Assembly (NCBI GenBank): GCA_021162845.1
Contig: JAGGXX010000067.1
Span: 60,345 to 124,344 of the forward strand
Reading direction: 5' to 3'
Length of the DNA: 64,000 nucleotides
From: Thermoprotei archaeon
GTDB taxonomy: Archaea > Thermoproteota > Thermoprotei > QMSL01 > B3-G16
In this document: in pieces, positions 24,726-34,209 of the stretch
Position numbering within the stretch: the first letter of the stretch is position 1
Layout: each line of letters opens with the position of its first letter
Translations under genes and position numbers: made by a program
The notes under the pieces: model-generated
Database searches by the model: none
Seen by the model: only the letters and a program-made list of their open reading frames with translations
Told to the model about the DNA's origin: nothing

Positions 24726-26618
24726 CTTGCTTATGTGCAGTTTTAACCTATCTGCTACGGTTCTCCCATCTATTTTACCCCTGACACGTTTCATTAGCAT
24801 GCCCATTAATGGTTGCCAGGCCTGTGCCCCACGTTTCCGCACAAGCTCTTCGTTCTCCTTTAGCAAGCTTTCTATTAGGCCATCCAGTTCCTCAATGGAT
24901 AGAGCGCGTAAGCCTAGCTCTTTTATCGCCTCCTTTACGCTCTTTTCAGGGTTCTTAGCGAGGTAACCGAGCACGTTAGGTATGGCCTCTTTTGCGATTA
25001 GACCTTCACTTAGAGCTTTAAAGAGATCCATTAGATGTTCATCGCCTATGTTGTCCACGGGTAGCCCTTCCCTAGCCAGGCTTTTCATGGTCTGCTCGAG
25101 GGTGACCGCTATGAGCCTAGGAGGCAAACGGGGGAATTCTGTAACGAGTCGTTCGAAGAGGTCTAAGCGGTAAGAGTGTATCATCTGTCGCGCTAATTCC
25201 TTGCTAAGACCATATTCTTCGATGAACTTCCTTAGCTTAACCTCAGGGGGCTCAGGAAGCATCTTAAGGATACGCTCTATCCTATCCATGGTTATCAATA
25301 TCGGGCGTATGTCAGTCTCTGGATACATTCTAGCAGCTCCCGGTCTTGGCCTGCTATAATGCGTGGTCCCATCCGGGTTATATCCACGCGTCTCCTCAGG
25401 AACCCCTTTAAGGGCCATGATTGCCCTCTCCACGACCGCCTCTAGCGCTCTCTTGGCCTTCTCTTCGTCGTCCGCAACTAAAACCACACAATCCCTTTCT
25501 CCACAACCGAGTTCAGCTCGAAGCTTAGCGACCTCATCCCCGCTTATGCCGTATTTGGGTAATTCATCGGTATGAAATATGCCACCAACCCCTCCCCAGA
25601 AGCGCGCATAATCGGATAGCTCGGTGCCGAAACGCTTCTTAGGCTGGATTTCATAACCTAGAAGGCCGGCGAAGTTAGGTAGCTTAAGAGCTAGAACCAC
25701 ACCTTCACTTGATAAGGCCCTACGTATAACTCTAGAACGAGTGTTCCTGAATACATGACTTACATCTATGAAGTCGGGTACTATGTCCTCCTCTTTAACA
25801 TTCCTCCTCAGAAGCTCGTCCCTTATCCTCAGCAAGTTCAGTTGCCTTAATACCTCATACTCTACTATCTTAGCGAGTAAATCCAGCCTCTGCACGCCTT
25901 TTATCTCTATCTTGGCACCGCCTTTTATGGATATATTGAGATCCTGTCTTATAGTGCCTAGACCGCGCCTTACACGGCCTGTCATGCGGAGTACTTGGCC
26001 TATCTTATAGGCGACGCGTTCGGCTTGTGCTGGAGAGTGAATCACCGGGGCGGTGGTCACCTCGATAAGGGGGAAGCCGAGCCTATCTAGCCTATACCTT
26101 ACCTCCTTTTCGCTCTCGCCCATTTTTCGCGCCGCATCCTCCTCTAAGCATATGGTCTCAAGCGGAACACGACCTTCTAAGTCATCAATGTAGCCGCCTA
26201 GGGCTATCACTGCGGTACGTTGAAAGCCCGTGGTATTAGAACCATCGATGACCACCTTCCTCATGACATGTATCTCATCGACGGGCTTAGCGTGTAACAT
26301 CAGGGCTACTTCAAGGGCTATGTCGATAGCTTCCGGATTCATTTCATGAGGGGGCTCCTCATCGTGTTCGACTAGACAAACGTTGTCTTCATAGGACTCG
26401 TAAACGTAAAATCTCCCTCGCTTATATTCAAATAAGGCAGCAGGATCTATCTCCCCTAATTCGCTGGGTGTCGGCCGTAGTCTCCTAAGGAAGTATACCT
26501 CAGGCTTATCTTGCCTTAGCCTCAAAGGACAGCGACAGAAGAGCTTATGCTTCGTATTCAGTTGTTGATGCATCTCCAAGCCGACTTTGAGGCCAAGAGC
26601 TCGATAATCTATGTCCAT
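24705..26618 (-). CDS. gatE: Glutamyl-tRNA(Gln) amidotransferase subunit E
   Basis: This 637-residue archaeal GatE begins with LGLKVGLEMHQQLNTKHKLFCRCP (the cradle-domain Zn cysteines included). It contains an aspartyl-tRNA synthetase-like GAD insertion (around residues 290-400) and ends in a YqeY-like tail domain. With GatD it amidates Glu-tRNA(Gln), the only route to Gln-tRNA in most archaea. The start lies 3 bases after the gatD stop, and its ribosome-binding ggaggtg lies within the last codons of gatD. It overlaps purA convergently by 21 bases. Confidence 0.97.
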   Translation of the reverse strand: MDIDYRALGLKVGLEMHQQLNTKHKLFCRCPLRLRQDKPEVYFLRRLRPTPSELGEIDPAALFEYKRGRFYVYESYEDNVCLVEHDEEPPHEMNPEAIDIALEVALMLHAKPVDEIHVMRKVVIDGSNTTGFQRTAVIALGGYIDDLEGRVPLETICLEEDAARKMGESEKEVRYRLDRLGFPLIEVTTAPVIHSPAQAERVAYKIGQVLRMTGRVRRGLGTIRQDLNISIKGGAKIEIKGVQRLDLLAKIVEYEVLRQLNLLRIRDELLRRNVKEEDIVPDFIDVSHVFRNTRSRVIRRALSSEGVVLALKLPNFAGLLGYEIQPKKRFGTELSDYARFWGGVGGIFHTDELPKYGISGDEVAKLRAELGCGERDCVVLVADDEEKAKRALEAVVERAIMALKGVPEETRGYNPDGTTHYSRPRPGAARMYPETDIRPILITMDRIERILKMLPEPPEVKLRKFIEEYGLSKELARQMIHSYRLDLFERLVTEFPRLPPRLIAVTLEQTMKSLAREGLPVDNIGDEHLMDLFKALSEGLIAKEAIPNVLGYLAKNPEKSVKEAIKELGLRALSIEELDGLIESLLKENEELVRKRGAQAWQPLMGMLMKRVRGKIDGRTVADRLKLHISKLLSAKS

Positions 26619-26621
26619 GAG

Positions 26622-27980
26622 TCACACCTCCATGGGCGGGTATAAGGATGGTGAGCTCCTGGGATTAATCTCACCCGCTATATTAGTTAACATAAGCCGT
26701 CTGACCTCCTTGGGATCCCTCGTCTGTCCGAGCACCCACATCAACTTCACAAGAGCTGTCTCGGGTAGCATATCCTCTCCTGGTATGACGCCCATTTTAA
26801 GTAGCTCGACCCCTCGACGATATACGTTCATGTTGATGCGCCCCCAAATGCATTGTGACGTCATAACCACGGCGAGCCCCTCCTCTATTGCCCTCTTTAT
26901 TGAGGCGAGTATGCTCCTAGGCGCGTGTCCTAGGCCTGTCCCCTCTATGACTATTCCGTGATAGCCCCTATCAATAAGCACGTCCACTATGTCAGGCGAC
27001 ATCCCCGGGAATGTTTTGATCAACGCCACTTTTCCATCGAAATTAGGCATTAGCTTGAGCTTTCGTGATTCATCACGGGGCGTATAATCTCGAGAGAGCA
27101 TCACTATGCGCCCGTTGATTACCTTGGCAAGAGGTCTTGCGTTTATTGAGCGGAAGGCATCTCGCCTGCTCGTATGACACTTCCGCACCTTAGTCCCCCT
27201 GTGAACTAGACAGAAGGAATCGCTTGTTTCGCCATGCATTACGATTGAGACTTCAGCGAAGGGAGCCCTAGCGGCCACGATCACTGAGCTTATTAAATTA
27301 AGGGCCGAATCGGATGAGGGCCTGTCTGAGGATCTCTGCGCGCCTACGAGAACCACGGGGACAGGCAGATCTCGTAGCGCAAAGCTTAAAGCAGCAGCTG
27401 TATAGCCCATAGTATCGGTTCCGTGTGCTATTACAACACCGTTTGCCCCTTCTTCTATATGAGTAGCTACCTTCTTAGCTATTTCACTCCATAAGCTCGG
27501 CGTCATGTCCTCGCTGAATATGTTAAAGAGCAACTCCATCCGAAGGCGAGCGATATCGCTAAGCTCAGGTACGAGACTATAGATCTCCTCCACGGTAAAG
27601 GCGGGATAAACAGCACCCGTCTTATAGTCAACCCTACTAGCTATCGTGCCGCCCGTACCTAAGATGCTAACCGTCGGTAGATCTTGCCTTATCTTAACCT
27701 CCATTTTAGGCGGAGAGGGAGAGGAAGGACGACCTTTCTCGATGAGCCTTATCTCGGTTTCAGGAGTTAACGCTATGCCTACGTTATAACCGTTATCAAG
27801 CTTAAGTATTATCGTTGAAGGGGAGCTTAGCTCCGGCTTAGGCATTAATATGCCCTGCAGTACAAGGTCCTCCTTTCTCACTTCGATTCTATCGTATATG
27901 CTCACGCCAGCCATTCTTAGCCTATCCGCTATCTCCCCCACATATCCATAAGACTCTAAGCTCAAGGCGTCCCCCGGCAA
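26622..27980 (-). CDS. gatD: Glutamyl-tRNA(Gln) amidotransferase subunit D
   Basis: This 452-residue protein has an N-terminal Tudor-like domain (about residues 1-90) and an L-asparaginase-type catalytic domain. The first threonine motif is ILGTGGTIASRVD (about residue 108), the second VIAHGTDTMGYTA, plus the GTGLGH segment. GatD frees ammonia from glutamine for GatE. The gene is the first of a two-gene operon with gatE and follows eS30 on the same strand after 70 bases. Confidence 0.97.
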   Translation of the reverse strand: MPGDALSLESYGYVGEIADRLRMAGVSIYDRIEVRKEDLVLQGILMPKPELSSPSTIILKLDNGYNVGIALTPETEIRLIEKGRPSSPSPPKMEVKIRQDLPTVSILGTGGTIASRVDYKTGAVYPAFTVEEIYSLVPELSDIARLRMELLFNIFSEDMTPSLWSEIAKKVATHIEEGANGVVIAHGTDTMGYTAAALSFALRDLPVPVVLVGAQRSSDRPSSDSALNLISSVIVAARAPFAEVSIVMHGETSDSFCLVHRGTKVRKCHTSRRDAFRSINARPLAKVINGRIVMLSRDYTPRDESRKLKLMPNFDGKVALIKTFPGMSPDIVDVLIDRGYHGIVIEGTGLGHAPRSILASIKRAIEEGLAVVMTSQCIWGRINMNVYRRGVELLKMGVIPGEDMLPETALVKLMWVLGQTRDPKEVRRLMLTNIAGEINPRSSPSLYPPMEV

Positions 27981-28050
27981 ACTAGGCTATGCCTTCTATT
28001 TAATGAGTGTGAGTTAGATTAAAACTCATCAGAAGTTTTTGAAGTTTGAG

Positions 28051-28245
28051 CTATACTGCCCACTTCTTCGGTGACATTAACCTAAGTATTGGCCATGGTT
28101 TACCCATTGTAGGATATACCACCCTACGCTTAAAGTTCCTGAGGTTTCTCCTTCTAGGGATCAAGTTCTTCTTGGGCTTAGGGGGTATCTTAGGTGTCTG
28201 GCTCCTTACCTTACCAGCCTTCGTAAGCGAGCCGTGGGATGGCAT
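28051..28245 (-). CDS. rps30e: Small ribosomal subunit protein eS30
   Basis: This 64-residue basic protein reads [16 protein letters not shown] at residues 4-19, the near-invariant eS30 signature, then a Lys/Arg-rich tail including [12 protein letters not shown] longer reading upstream is possible, but the ATG at 28245 sits behind an excellent Shine-Dalgarno, gaggaggtga, and MPSHGSL is the usual archaeal eS30 start. A TATA-like ctttaataag near 28281-28290 gives a short leader. eS30 occurs in TACK archaea but is missing from Euryarchaeota, which helps to place the organism. Confidence 0.95.
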   Translation of the reverse strand: MPSHGSLTKAGKVRSQTPKIPPKPKKNLIPRRRNLRNFKRRVVYPTMGKPWPILRLMSPKKWAV

Positions 28246-28307
28246 GAATTTCACCTCCTCATCAGAAGAGGGGAGAACCCTTATTAAAGGCTTACTCATT
28301 GGATGTC

Positions 28308-28354
28308 GGCAACATTTTAAGTCCGATAATGCATTATGTATGAATGATGTTGCC
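28308..28354 (+). promoter_or_regulatory. Inverted repeats spanning the nop5 promoter
   Basis: A perfect 8-bp inverted repeat, GGCAACAT (28308-28315) and ATGTTGCC (28347-28354), encloses the TATA-like cattttaag and a 12-bp palindrome ATAATGCATTAT (28326-28337). The right arm lies 12 bases before the nop5 ATG, beside the ggtgatga ribosome-binding site. It could be an operator or a leader hairpin. Confidence 0.5.
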
Positions 28355-28366
28355 TGGTGATGAAGC

Positions 28367-29569
28367 ATGAGGGCGTATCTCGTCGAGAACATATACGGCA
28401 TCTTTGCTTTGGATGAAGATGGAAATATAATAGATAAGGAATTATTTCCCAGCGATCCGAATCAGGTTGCGGAAAAACTACTCAAATTGGAGAGCGGCGA
28501 ATTAGTGGAAGAGCTAAGAAAGCTATGCACTAGGCTTAAGGACAAGGGTTATAACGTGGTGATAGTAGAGGACGAGGGATTAGGCAGGAATATAGTCAAG
28601 GAAACCGGGTTAGAGGCACAATTCAAGTTACCTAGTAAAGGCGGAAGAACGCTTAGGGGTAGGATATTCCAGATAGGCCCGGAGTTAGGCTTATTCAAGG
28701 ATGTTGAGGAGTACATCACCCAAGCACAGAGGATAGCCTTAATAATGACTAGGATGAAGGTACGAGCGGCAGCCGAGAAGCGAGACCTATTTATAGCACA
28801 GGCAATCACAGCGATAGACGAGATAGACAGGACTTTAAACCTCTTCGCTTCCAGACTGAGAGAATGGTATAGCCTTCATTTCCCAGAGCTGGACGATATG
28901 GTAAGGGATCACAAGGACTATTCGCGACTTATCTACGAGCTCGGGTTCAGGAGTAACTTTACTAGAGACAAATTAGCTAAGCTCGGCATGCCATCTAAGA
29001 TGATAGATAGGATAGAGAGGGCAGCTAAGGAGAGCATGGGCGCTGATCTCACGGATTTTGATCTAAAGCCCATAATGGGTATAGCTAGAATAGCACTGGA
29101 TCTATTTAAGCTTAGGAGCGAACTCAGGGATTACATAGATGAGGCTATGAAAGAAGTAGCCCCAAACATTCGTGAGCTCGTAGGACCTCTCCTTGGGGCT
29201 AGGTTAATAGCCTTAGCGGGAGGATTAAATAAACTAGCAACCTTACCGGCAAGCACAATCCAGGTTTTAGGGGCTGAAAAAGCCCTGTTCAGGGCTCTCA
29301 GAACCGGTAGTAAGCCACCTAAACATGGCGTTATATTTCAATATCCTGCAGTGCACAGATCACCGAGATGGCAGAGAGGGAAGATAGCTAGAGCATTAGC
29401 AGGTAAGCTAGCGATAGCTGCTAGGGTTGATGCTTTCTCCGGAGAATTTATAGCTAGGGAGCTAAAAGAGCAACTTGAGAGAAGGATAGAGGAGATAAAG
29501 AAATTATACGCTAAGCCCCCGAAGAGGAAGGTGAGGAGAGGGAGAAGAAAGAGGAGGGGAAGAAGATGA
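28367..29569 (+). CDS. nop5: Nop5/Nop56-58 core protein of C/D RNPs
   Basis: This 400-residue protein has the archaeal Nop5 layout: an N-terminal fibrillarin-binding domain (1-120), a long coiled coil (about 130-250) and the NOP domain. The latter carries the signature [18 protein letters not shown] (residues 305-322) and [14 protein letters not shown] very basic tail ([15 protein letters not shown]) ends it. It bridges L7Ae and fibrillarin on C/D sRNAs such as the one at 17729. It overlaps the fibrillarin gene by four bases (ATGA). Confidence 0.97.
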   Translation: MRAYLVENIYGIFALDEDGNIIDKELFPSDPNQVAEKLLKLESGELVEELRKLCTRLKDKGYNVVIVEDEGLGRNIVKETGLEAQFKLPSKGGRTLRGRIFQIGPELGLFKDVEEYITQAQRIALIMTRMKVRAAAEKRDLFIAQAITAIDEIDRTLNLFASRLREWYSLHFPELDDMVRDHKDYSRLIYELGFRSNFTRDKLAKLGMPSKMIDRIERAAKESMGADLTDFDLKPIMGIARIALDLFKLRSELRDYIDEAMKEVAPNIRELVGPLLGARLIALAGGLNKLATLPASTIQVLGAEKALFRALRTGSKPPKHGVIFQYPAVHRSPRWQRGKIARALAGKLAIAARVDAFSGEFIARELKEQLERRIEEIKKLYAKPPKRKVRRGRRKRRGRR

Positions 29570-30279
29570 GCATAGCTGTAGTTGGAGTAGAACCTCATGA
29601 AAGATTCCCGGGGGTATACGTAGTTAAGTTCGAGGATGGAAGCGAGAAACTCGCGACGCGAAACTTAGTCCCGGGCCATAAGGTCTACGGAGAACAACTC
29701 GTAAAATGGGAAGGCGTGGAATATAGGATCTGGAACCCCTATAGGAGTAAGCTTGCTGCAGCGATACTGAAGGGCATTAAGGTCATGCCAATAAGAGAGG
29801 GCATGAGAGTGCTATACTTGGGTGCCGCTTCTGGGACCACGGCGAGCCATGTTTCGGACATAATAGGCCCCAAGGGTATTGTATACGCCGTGGAATTCGC
29901 GCCAAGGGTCATGCGCGAGTTTGTAGAGAGATGCGGAGTTAGGGGGAACATGATACCCGTCTTAGCCGATGCACAATTCCCAGCGTTATATAGAGCCGTC
30001 GTTACGGAGGTTGATGTAGTATACGCGGACATAGCTCAGCCATTCCAGAGCAAGATCCTAGCCGATAACTCGGATGCCTTCCTAAACGAGGAAGGGTGGG
30101 CTATGATAGCGATAAAGGCGATGAGCATAGACGTGACACAGGAACCTTCCGAGACCTATCGAAGGGAAATTAATACGTTGAAAGAGAGAAAATTTGAGAT
30201 AAACGATGTAGTGCATTTAGAACCCTTCGATGAAGCCCATGCCTTTGTAGTAGCCCAGAGGGTAAGAGAAACACGATGA
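29566..30279 (+). CDS. flpA: Fibrillarin-like rRNA/tRNA 2'-O-methyltransferase
   Basis: This 237-residue protein is archaeal fibrillarin, with an N-terminal small domain ([28 protein letters not shown]) and a SAM-binding fold with [18 protein letters not shown] (residues about 82-99), [12 protein letters not shown] and the [10 protein letters not shown] catalytic Lys-containing strand. It is the methyltransferase of C/D RNPs. The start is coupled to nop5 by the ATGA overlap. Confidence 0.97.
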   Translation: MSIAVVGVEPHERFPGVYVVKFEDGSEKLATRNLVPGHKVYGEQLVKWEGVEYRIWNPYRSKLAAAILKGIKVMPIREGMRVLYLGAASGTTASHVSDIIGPKGIVYAVEFAPRVMREFVERCGVRGNMIPVLADAQFPALYRAVVTEVDVVYADIAQPFQSKILADNSDAFLNEEGWAMIAIKAMSIDVTQEPSETYRREINTLKERKFEINDVVHLEPFDEAHAFVVAQRVRETR

Positions 30280-30339
30280 TGAGGCGTTGCGAAGGCTAGA
30301 CTTAAAAGTAAGAATAAAGGTAGGTTTATTTAGTGTATT

Positions 30340-31293
30340 ATGTCCCCCCTTCATGAGGAAAGAGAGGAGATTATAGAGGAAGTACGCCGAGTATTGATAC
30401 GTGATGGATATGAGACGAAGATCTGTGAAGCAGTGAGCAGTAGTTGCTTTGACGTAGTAGCTAAAAAGAACGAAAGACTTCTCCTCATAAAGATCCTAGT
30501 AAATATCGATAACTATACTAGGGACCAAGCTAGGGATTTGAAGAAGATTACGAGGACGTTAACAGCAATTCCTCTCCTCATAGGCTTAAGGACACGTAGG
30601 AGCGAGCTCATCGAAGGGGTTATACACGAACGCTTCGGAGTGAAGGTCGTGGGCTTAGATACCTTTAGGAACGCACTGAGGGACGAAAAACCCCTAGCTT
30701 ACGTGAAGAGAGGAGGCATGTACGTTAAGATAGATGGAGAGCGCCTTAGAATGGCTAGGATGAGGTTGGGTCTCTCTCTAGGGGAGCTAGCCCAGATAAT
30801 AGGGGTTACGAGGAAGACCATATACGAATATGAGAACGGCAATATGTACGCTACATTGGATGTAGCGTGGAAGCTCGAGGAAGTACTAGGTGAGGAGCTC
30901 ATAAGACCATTGAGCCTATTCGAGGAGCCTAAGGGCAATGATGAAAACGAGAGGATAGCCAATGGTGTAGAAGGTATAGCTAAGAAGGTTAAGACGAGGC
31001 TCAGAATGCTGGGCTTAAAGGCTGAGGCCCTTAAAAGAGCACCCTTTAACATAGTCGCGACGAATGACGTAAAGTACCTGAGGATGATAGCTGAGGCCAA
31101 GCGTAAGATAGAGGAAATAAAGTACATTAAACTTAGGGAAGTAAGGGAATTAGCCGAGGTAATGAGGGCTAAGGCCTTGGTGATGGTCGAAAAGGAAAGT
31201 AATATAGAGGATGTAGAGGGTATACCGGTAATTAATATCTCAGAACTTACGAGGAAGAGGATCCCGGAGATTCTAATGGAGGAATACCCTTAA
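30340..31293 (+). CDS. Putative HTH-type transcriptional regulator (COG1395)
   Basis: This 317-residue archaeal protein has an N-terminal restriction-endonuclease-like alpha/beta region (residues 1-125, DVVAKKNERLLLIKILVN). A Cro/C1-type helix-turn-helix follows at about 132-185 (LRMARMRLGLSLGELAQIIGV, then KTIYEYENG), and an alpha-helical C-terminal part. The family is conserved in archaea and its regulon is unknown. It lies 61 bases after fibrillarin with its own TATA-like region (gtttattta), and converges on RNase HII with an 8-base gap. Confidence 0.85.
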   Translation: MSPLHEEREEIIEEVRRVLIRDGYETKICEAVSSSCFDVVAKKNERLLLIKILVNIDNYTRDQARDLKKITRTLTAIPLLIGLRTRRSELIEGVIHERFGVKVVGLDTFRNALRDEKPLAYVKRGGMYVKIDGERLRMARMRLGLSLGELAQIIGVTRKTIYEYENGNMYATLDVAWKLEEVLGEELIRPLSLFEEPKGNDENERIANGVEGIAKKVKTRLRMLGLKAEALKRAPFNIVATNDVKYLRMIAEAKRKIEEIKYIKLREVRELAEVMRAKALVMVEKESNIEDVEGIPVINISELTRKRIPEILMEEYP

Positions 31294-31301
31294 GTGGAAC
31301 C

Positions 31302-31964
31302 TTAGCTTAGCCTGAGTTTCCTAGACTTGAGTTCTCCTTGAATCCTGGTTATGGTCCTCCAACTCCTCCGTATTATCGGAGGAGGAGATGGCCTAGATAA
31401 TACATCTTTAAGGAAACGTATCGTCTTAGGATCCGATGGATAACCAGAACCGAAGTCACCATAAGTTGTATGAAGGTCGGCGATTCTCGAATCCCTGTAG
31501 ACCTTCGCTATAATACTAGCTGCACTGACCACAGGGAATTTAACGTCAGCTTCATGCTCAGCGATTACACGAATCCCCGTTAGTCCATAGTGTTCGCTGA
31601 GCATCCTAGTCAGTAACGCGGTAAACCGCCTTACGTTAATGTCAGGTGCATCTATGTAGACCACATCAGCGCTTAGACGGCTGATGATCCTTGCCATTAG
31701 CTCCAGCTCCAGTAAATTGAGTTTCCCCTTGGAGACATAGGAGTCTATTACCTGAGGGGCGGCTTCCTCTACGACGACTTTCCTCACGATATTCCGTATC
31801 AGGAGAGCTAGGAGCCGCCTCCTGTTGGGGGATAACTTCTTAGAGTCCCTGACGCCCAAGTCCTTTAACTGGGGCAACTCATCATCAGATATCGCTATAC
31901 CAGCTACTATAAGGGGGCCTATTACGGAACCCCTACCAGCTTCATCGACTCCTCCGATTAGCAT
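31302..31964 (-). CDS. rnhB: Ribonuclease HII
   Basis: This 220-residue protein starts GGVDEAGRGSVIGPLIVAG, with the family Asp-Glu pair and glycines. It continues with VYIDAPDINVRRF and the VVSAASIIAKVYRDS motif carrying further catalytic acidic residues. It cuts RNA in RNA-DNA hybrids and at single ribonucleotides. The reading frame is open further upstream, but relatives begin directly before GVDEAGRG, so the ATG at 31964 is used. That start lies 23 bases inside the end of the THEP1-like gene, so the two are coupled. Confidence 0.94.
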   Translation of the reverse strand: MLIGGVDEAGRGSVIGPLIVAGIAISDDELPQLKDLGVRDSKKLSPNRRRLLALLIRNIVRKVVVEEAAPQVIDSYVSKGKLNLLELELMARIISRLSADVVYIDAPDINVRRFTALLTRMLSEHYGLTGIRVIAEHEADVKFPVVSAASIIAKVYRDSRIADLHTTYGDFGSGYPSDPKTIRFLKDVLSRPSPPPIIRRSWRTITRIQGELKSRKLRLS

Positions 31965-32514
31965 TCTTCTCAAGGGCCTCCAGGATTTCATTAAGCAAGA
32001 GTTCACAGAGGTGGTTTCTGTTAGCAAGCGTGACCTCGTATATGCGAATCCCCTTAATCCGTCCTTCACGTATTTGCTTGGCCAGCGGGTGATGTGCTCT
32101 AAGATGTACGCTTCCTAGGACTACCTTATTCGAGGATAGCGCCTCCTTAACTGCACTAACGAACTCCCTTGAGAAGAGTTCCATCTTACCAACCTCATCT
32201 ATCACTATGACATCGTCTTCTAGCATAGCTCTTTCTATAGCTTTAACGCCCACCTCATTAAGATCACGTAGGTTGACCCTATATTTGCTAACTCTAGGCC
32301 CCTCGCTTTGATTTACATGAGCCAAGATGCCTTCCCTCCCACTTGCTATATCCCTTATCTTAAAGCCTACCCGGCGCCTACCTTGTCTGATCTCACATGA
32401 GATCATTCCCCCGACTTTGTAACCGCGCTTTCTGAGCTCCTCTACGAGGTATAGTAGGATGGATGTCTTCCCCACTCCAGGACGCCCCGTTAGGAAGACG
32501 GAGTAGGACGCCAT
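31942..32514 (-). CDS. THEP1-family nucleoside-triphosphatase
   Basis: This 190-residue P-loop protein has Walker A TGRPGVGKTS (residues 9-18), Walker B DVIVIDEVGKMELFS and the GGMISCEIRQGRRRVGFKI strand pair of the COG1618/THEP1 family. Members hydrolyse several NTPs slowly; the cellular role is open. It overlaps rnhB by 23 bases and is divergent from trm1 over 60 bases that hold TATA-like sequence for both. Confidence 0.9.
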   Translation of the reverse strand: MASYSVFLTGRPGVGKTSILLYLVEELRKRGYKVGGMISCEIRQGRRRVGFKIRDIASGREGILAHVNQSEGPRVSKYRVNLRDLNEVGVKAIERAMLEDDVIVIDEVGKMELFSREFVSAVKEALSSNKVVLGSVHLRAHHPLAKQIREGRIKGIRIYEVTLANRNHLCELLLNEILEALEKNANRRSR

Positions 32515-32574
32515 TGAATGCCTCCCCTTAAAGATAGGAAGAAAGGCTATTATTTATCATAAGGCCTCATAAGG

Positions 32575-33798
32575 ATGATGAAAGACCTGAGTGAGCTAGA
32601 GCCGTTACGCTTAGTGGAAGAAGGTAGAGCTAGGGTATACGTGCCTCGGCTGGAAGCCTATAAGGACTCATATGGGCATATGGACCCAGCTAGAGCGCCT
32701 GTCTTCTATAATCCACGCATGATCTCTAATAGGGATTTGGCAGTATGTGGAGCTGAGACCTATGCTAAGCTTTATAAGAGGAGGGACATGAGGCTTGCCG
32801 AGCCTTTCTGCTCTACTGGGGTCAGGGGAATTAGGTATGCATTAGAGGTAAGCCAGGTGGAACATGTCCTCATGGGCGATATAAGTGAGAAAGCCGTGAA
32901 ACTGGCTAACATTAACGTACTCCTAAATAGAGTACAAGAGAAGGTAAAGGTCATCAGAAGCGAGGCGAAGAGATTATTAATTAGTCATATCGAGATCGAA
33001 GGACGTTTTGATTTAATTGACGTAGATCCATTTGGGTCTCCCGCTTCGTTCATCCTCAACGCCATAGAGGCCTTAAGGGAGGGAGGACTTCTAGCCGTGA
33101 CAGCGACTGATCTACCACCGCTCTTCGGCGTTCATCCCCCAGCCTGTAGACGAAAGTACAGTAGCGTACCCCTTAGGGTTAGCTATAGCCCGGAGATTGG
33201 GACGCGAATCCTCATCGGCTACATAGCTCGTGAGGCGGCTAAGATGGAGAAGGGGATCGAGGTTCTTTTAGCTTATCACATGGATCATTACATCAGGGCA
33301 TACGTCATTGTGGAAAGAGGAGCAAGGAAGGCGGATCAGGCGTTAGGCAATATCGGTTACGTATTGCATTGTCAGAAATGCGGATGGAGGGACATGGTTA
33401 AAGGCTTCCTGCCCCGTGTCAGGACATCATATTGCCCTCTCTGCCACGGCGAGCTCATGCTAGCAGGACCCTTATGGATAGGGAGCCTGGCGAGAGATGA
33501 CTTTTCGAAGGAAGTGCTCCATGAGTTAAGAGAGAGGGAGTACCTACTGGAGAGGAAGAGGTTGATTAGGATGATGGAGAAGATCCGTGCTGAGATACAT
33601 ATAGGGAAGCCGTTTTACTATACAACAAGCGAGATAGCCAAGCTCGTTAGAAGGAATGAGGTTAAGGTGGTGAAGCTTATCGAGGTATTAAAGGACAATG
33701 GATATGAGGCTACAGTGACTCATTTTGACCCGAAGGGAGTTAAGACAAACGCAGATCTAAAGGCGGTAATGAGGGCATATATAGAGTTAACGGCTTAA
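32575..33798 (+). CDS. trm1: tRNA (guanine-26 N2)-dimethyltransferase Trm1
   Basis: This 407-residue protein begins with the family-specific EGRARVYVP and VFYNPRM segments. It has the SAM motif RLAEPFCSTGVRGIRYA (about 80-96) and the catalytic DVDPFGSPASFI. A C-terminal zinc-binding insertion has CQKC (about 263) and CPLC (about 286). It dimethylates G26 of tRNA. Two start codons (32575 and 32578) are adjacent; a TATA-like tatttatcat lies about 25 bases before them, so the message is probably leaderless. It overlaps the RPC34-like gene by 4 bases. Confidence 0.96.
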   Translation: MMKDLSELEPLRLVEEGRARVYVPRLEAYKDSYGHMDPARAPVFYNPRMISNRDLAVCGAETYAKLYKRRDMRLAEPFCSTGVRGIRYALEVSQVEHVLMGDISEKAVKLANINVLLNRVQEKVKVIRSEAKRLLISHIEIEGRFDLIDVDPFGSPASFILNAIEALREGGLLAVTATDLPPLFGVHPPACRRKYSSVPLRVSYSPEIGTRILIGYIAREAAKMEKGIEVLLAYHMDHYIRAYVIVERGARKADQALGNIGYVLHCQKCGWRDMVKGFLPRVRTSYCPLCHGELMLAGPLWIGSLARDDFSKEVLHELREREYLLERKRLIRMMEKIRAEIHIGKPFYYTTSEIAKLVRRNEVKVVKLIEVLKDNGYEATVTHFDPKGVKTNADLKAVMRAYIELTA

Positions 33799-34136
33799 TC
33801 CTCCCCTGAAAGCCATTTAGCGAGCTTATCACATTTTGTGGGATCGTATTCATGGCCTCTTCCACAATACTCCAAATAGGGACAATAAAAACAGGGAGCA
33901 GTAGGGAGATCGCGCAGGAGAAAAGTTTCAAGCGGGTATACTAAGAAAGTCCTCCTGCCATTGATTATAGCCCGTTCTCTCTTTATAACACCTTTCTTTT
34001 CCAATCTTGCCAATATGCGCGAGATTAACCGGGAGTTCAGCTTGAGCTCCTTAGCTAAACTAAACTGCGGCACAGGTTCATGAATCTCTCTAAGATATCG
34101 GATAACCCGTTCTTCAAGTAATGCTACGCTTGTCAA
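33795..34136 (-). CDS. RPC34/RPC39-like winged-helix protein with an Fe-S motif
   Basis: This 113-residue protein has a winged helix (residues 5-68, SLAKELKLNSRLISRILARL) and a C-terminal cysteine cluster at Cys82, Cys85, Cys91 and Cys102. The C-x2-C-x5-C-x10-C spacing is the same as that of the cubane cluster at the end of human RNA polymerase III subunit RPC39. The following KWL is also similar. Orthologues are reported in Crenarchaeota and Thaumarchaeota and may specialise the polymerase for non-coding genes. It is encoded next to TFB on the same strand. Confidence 0.82.
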   Translation of the reverse strand: MTSVALLEERVIRYLREIHEPVPQFSLAKELKLNSRLISRILARLEKKGVIKRERAIINGRRTFLVYPLETFLLRDLPTAPCFYCPYLEYCGRGHEYDPTKCDKLAKWLSGED

Positions 34137-34209
34137 TGAGGTCTCCCACTAAAGTAATATAGAGGTCTTTAAATAAAATAAACCTTATCGGGCAAAAAGG
34201 CCGAATATA

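Noticed and set aside
28010..28045. CTGATGA between eS30 and gatD as a C/D sRNA.
   Set aside because: No D box follows within 60 bases and the first base does not fit the C box.
28246..28401. Longer eS30 reading frame and the opposite-strand frame across 28046-28360.
   Set aside because: The perfect Shine-Dalgarno and the known MPSHGSL start fix eS30 at 28245; the plus-strand frame is its shadow.
30274..30300. ATGATGA after fibrillarin as a C box of another sRNA.
   Set aside because: No D' or D box at acceptable spacing.
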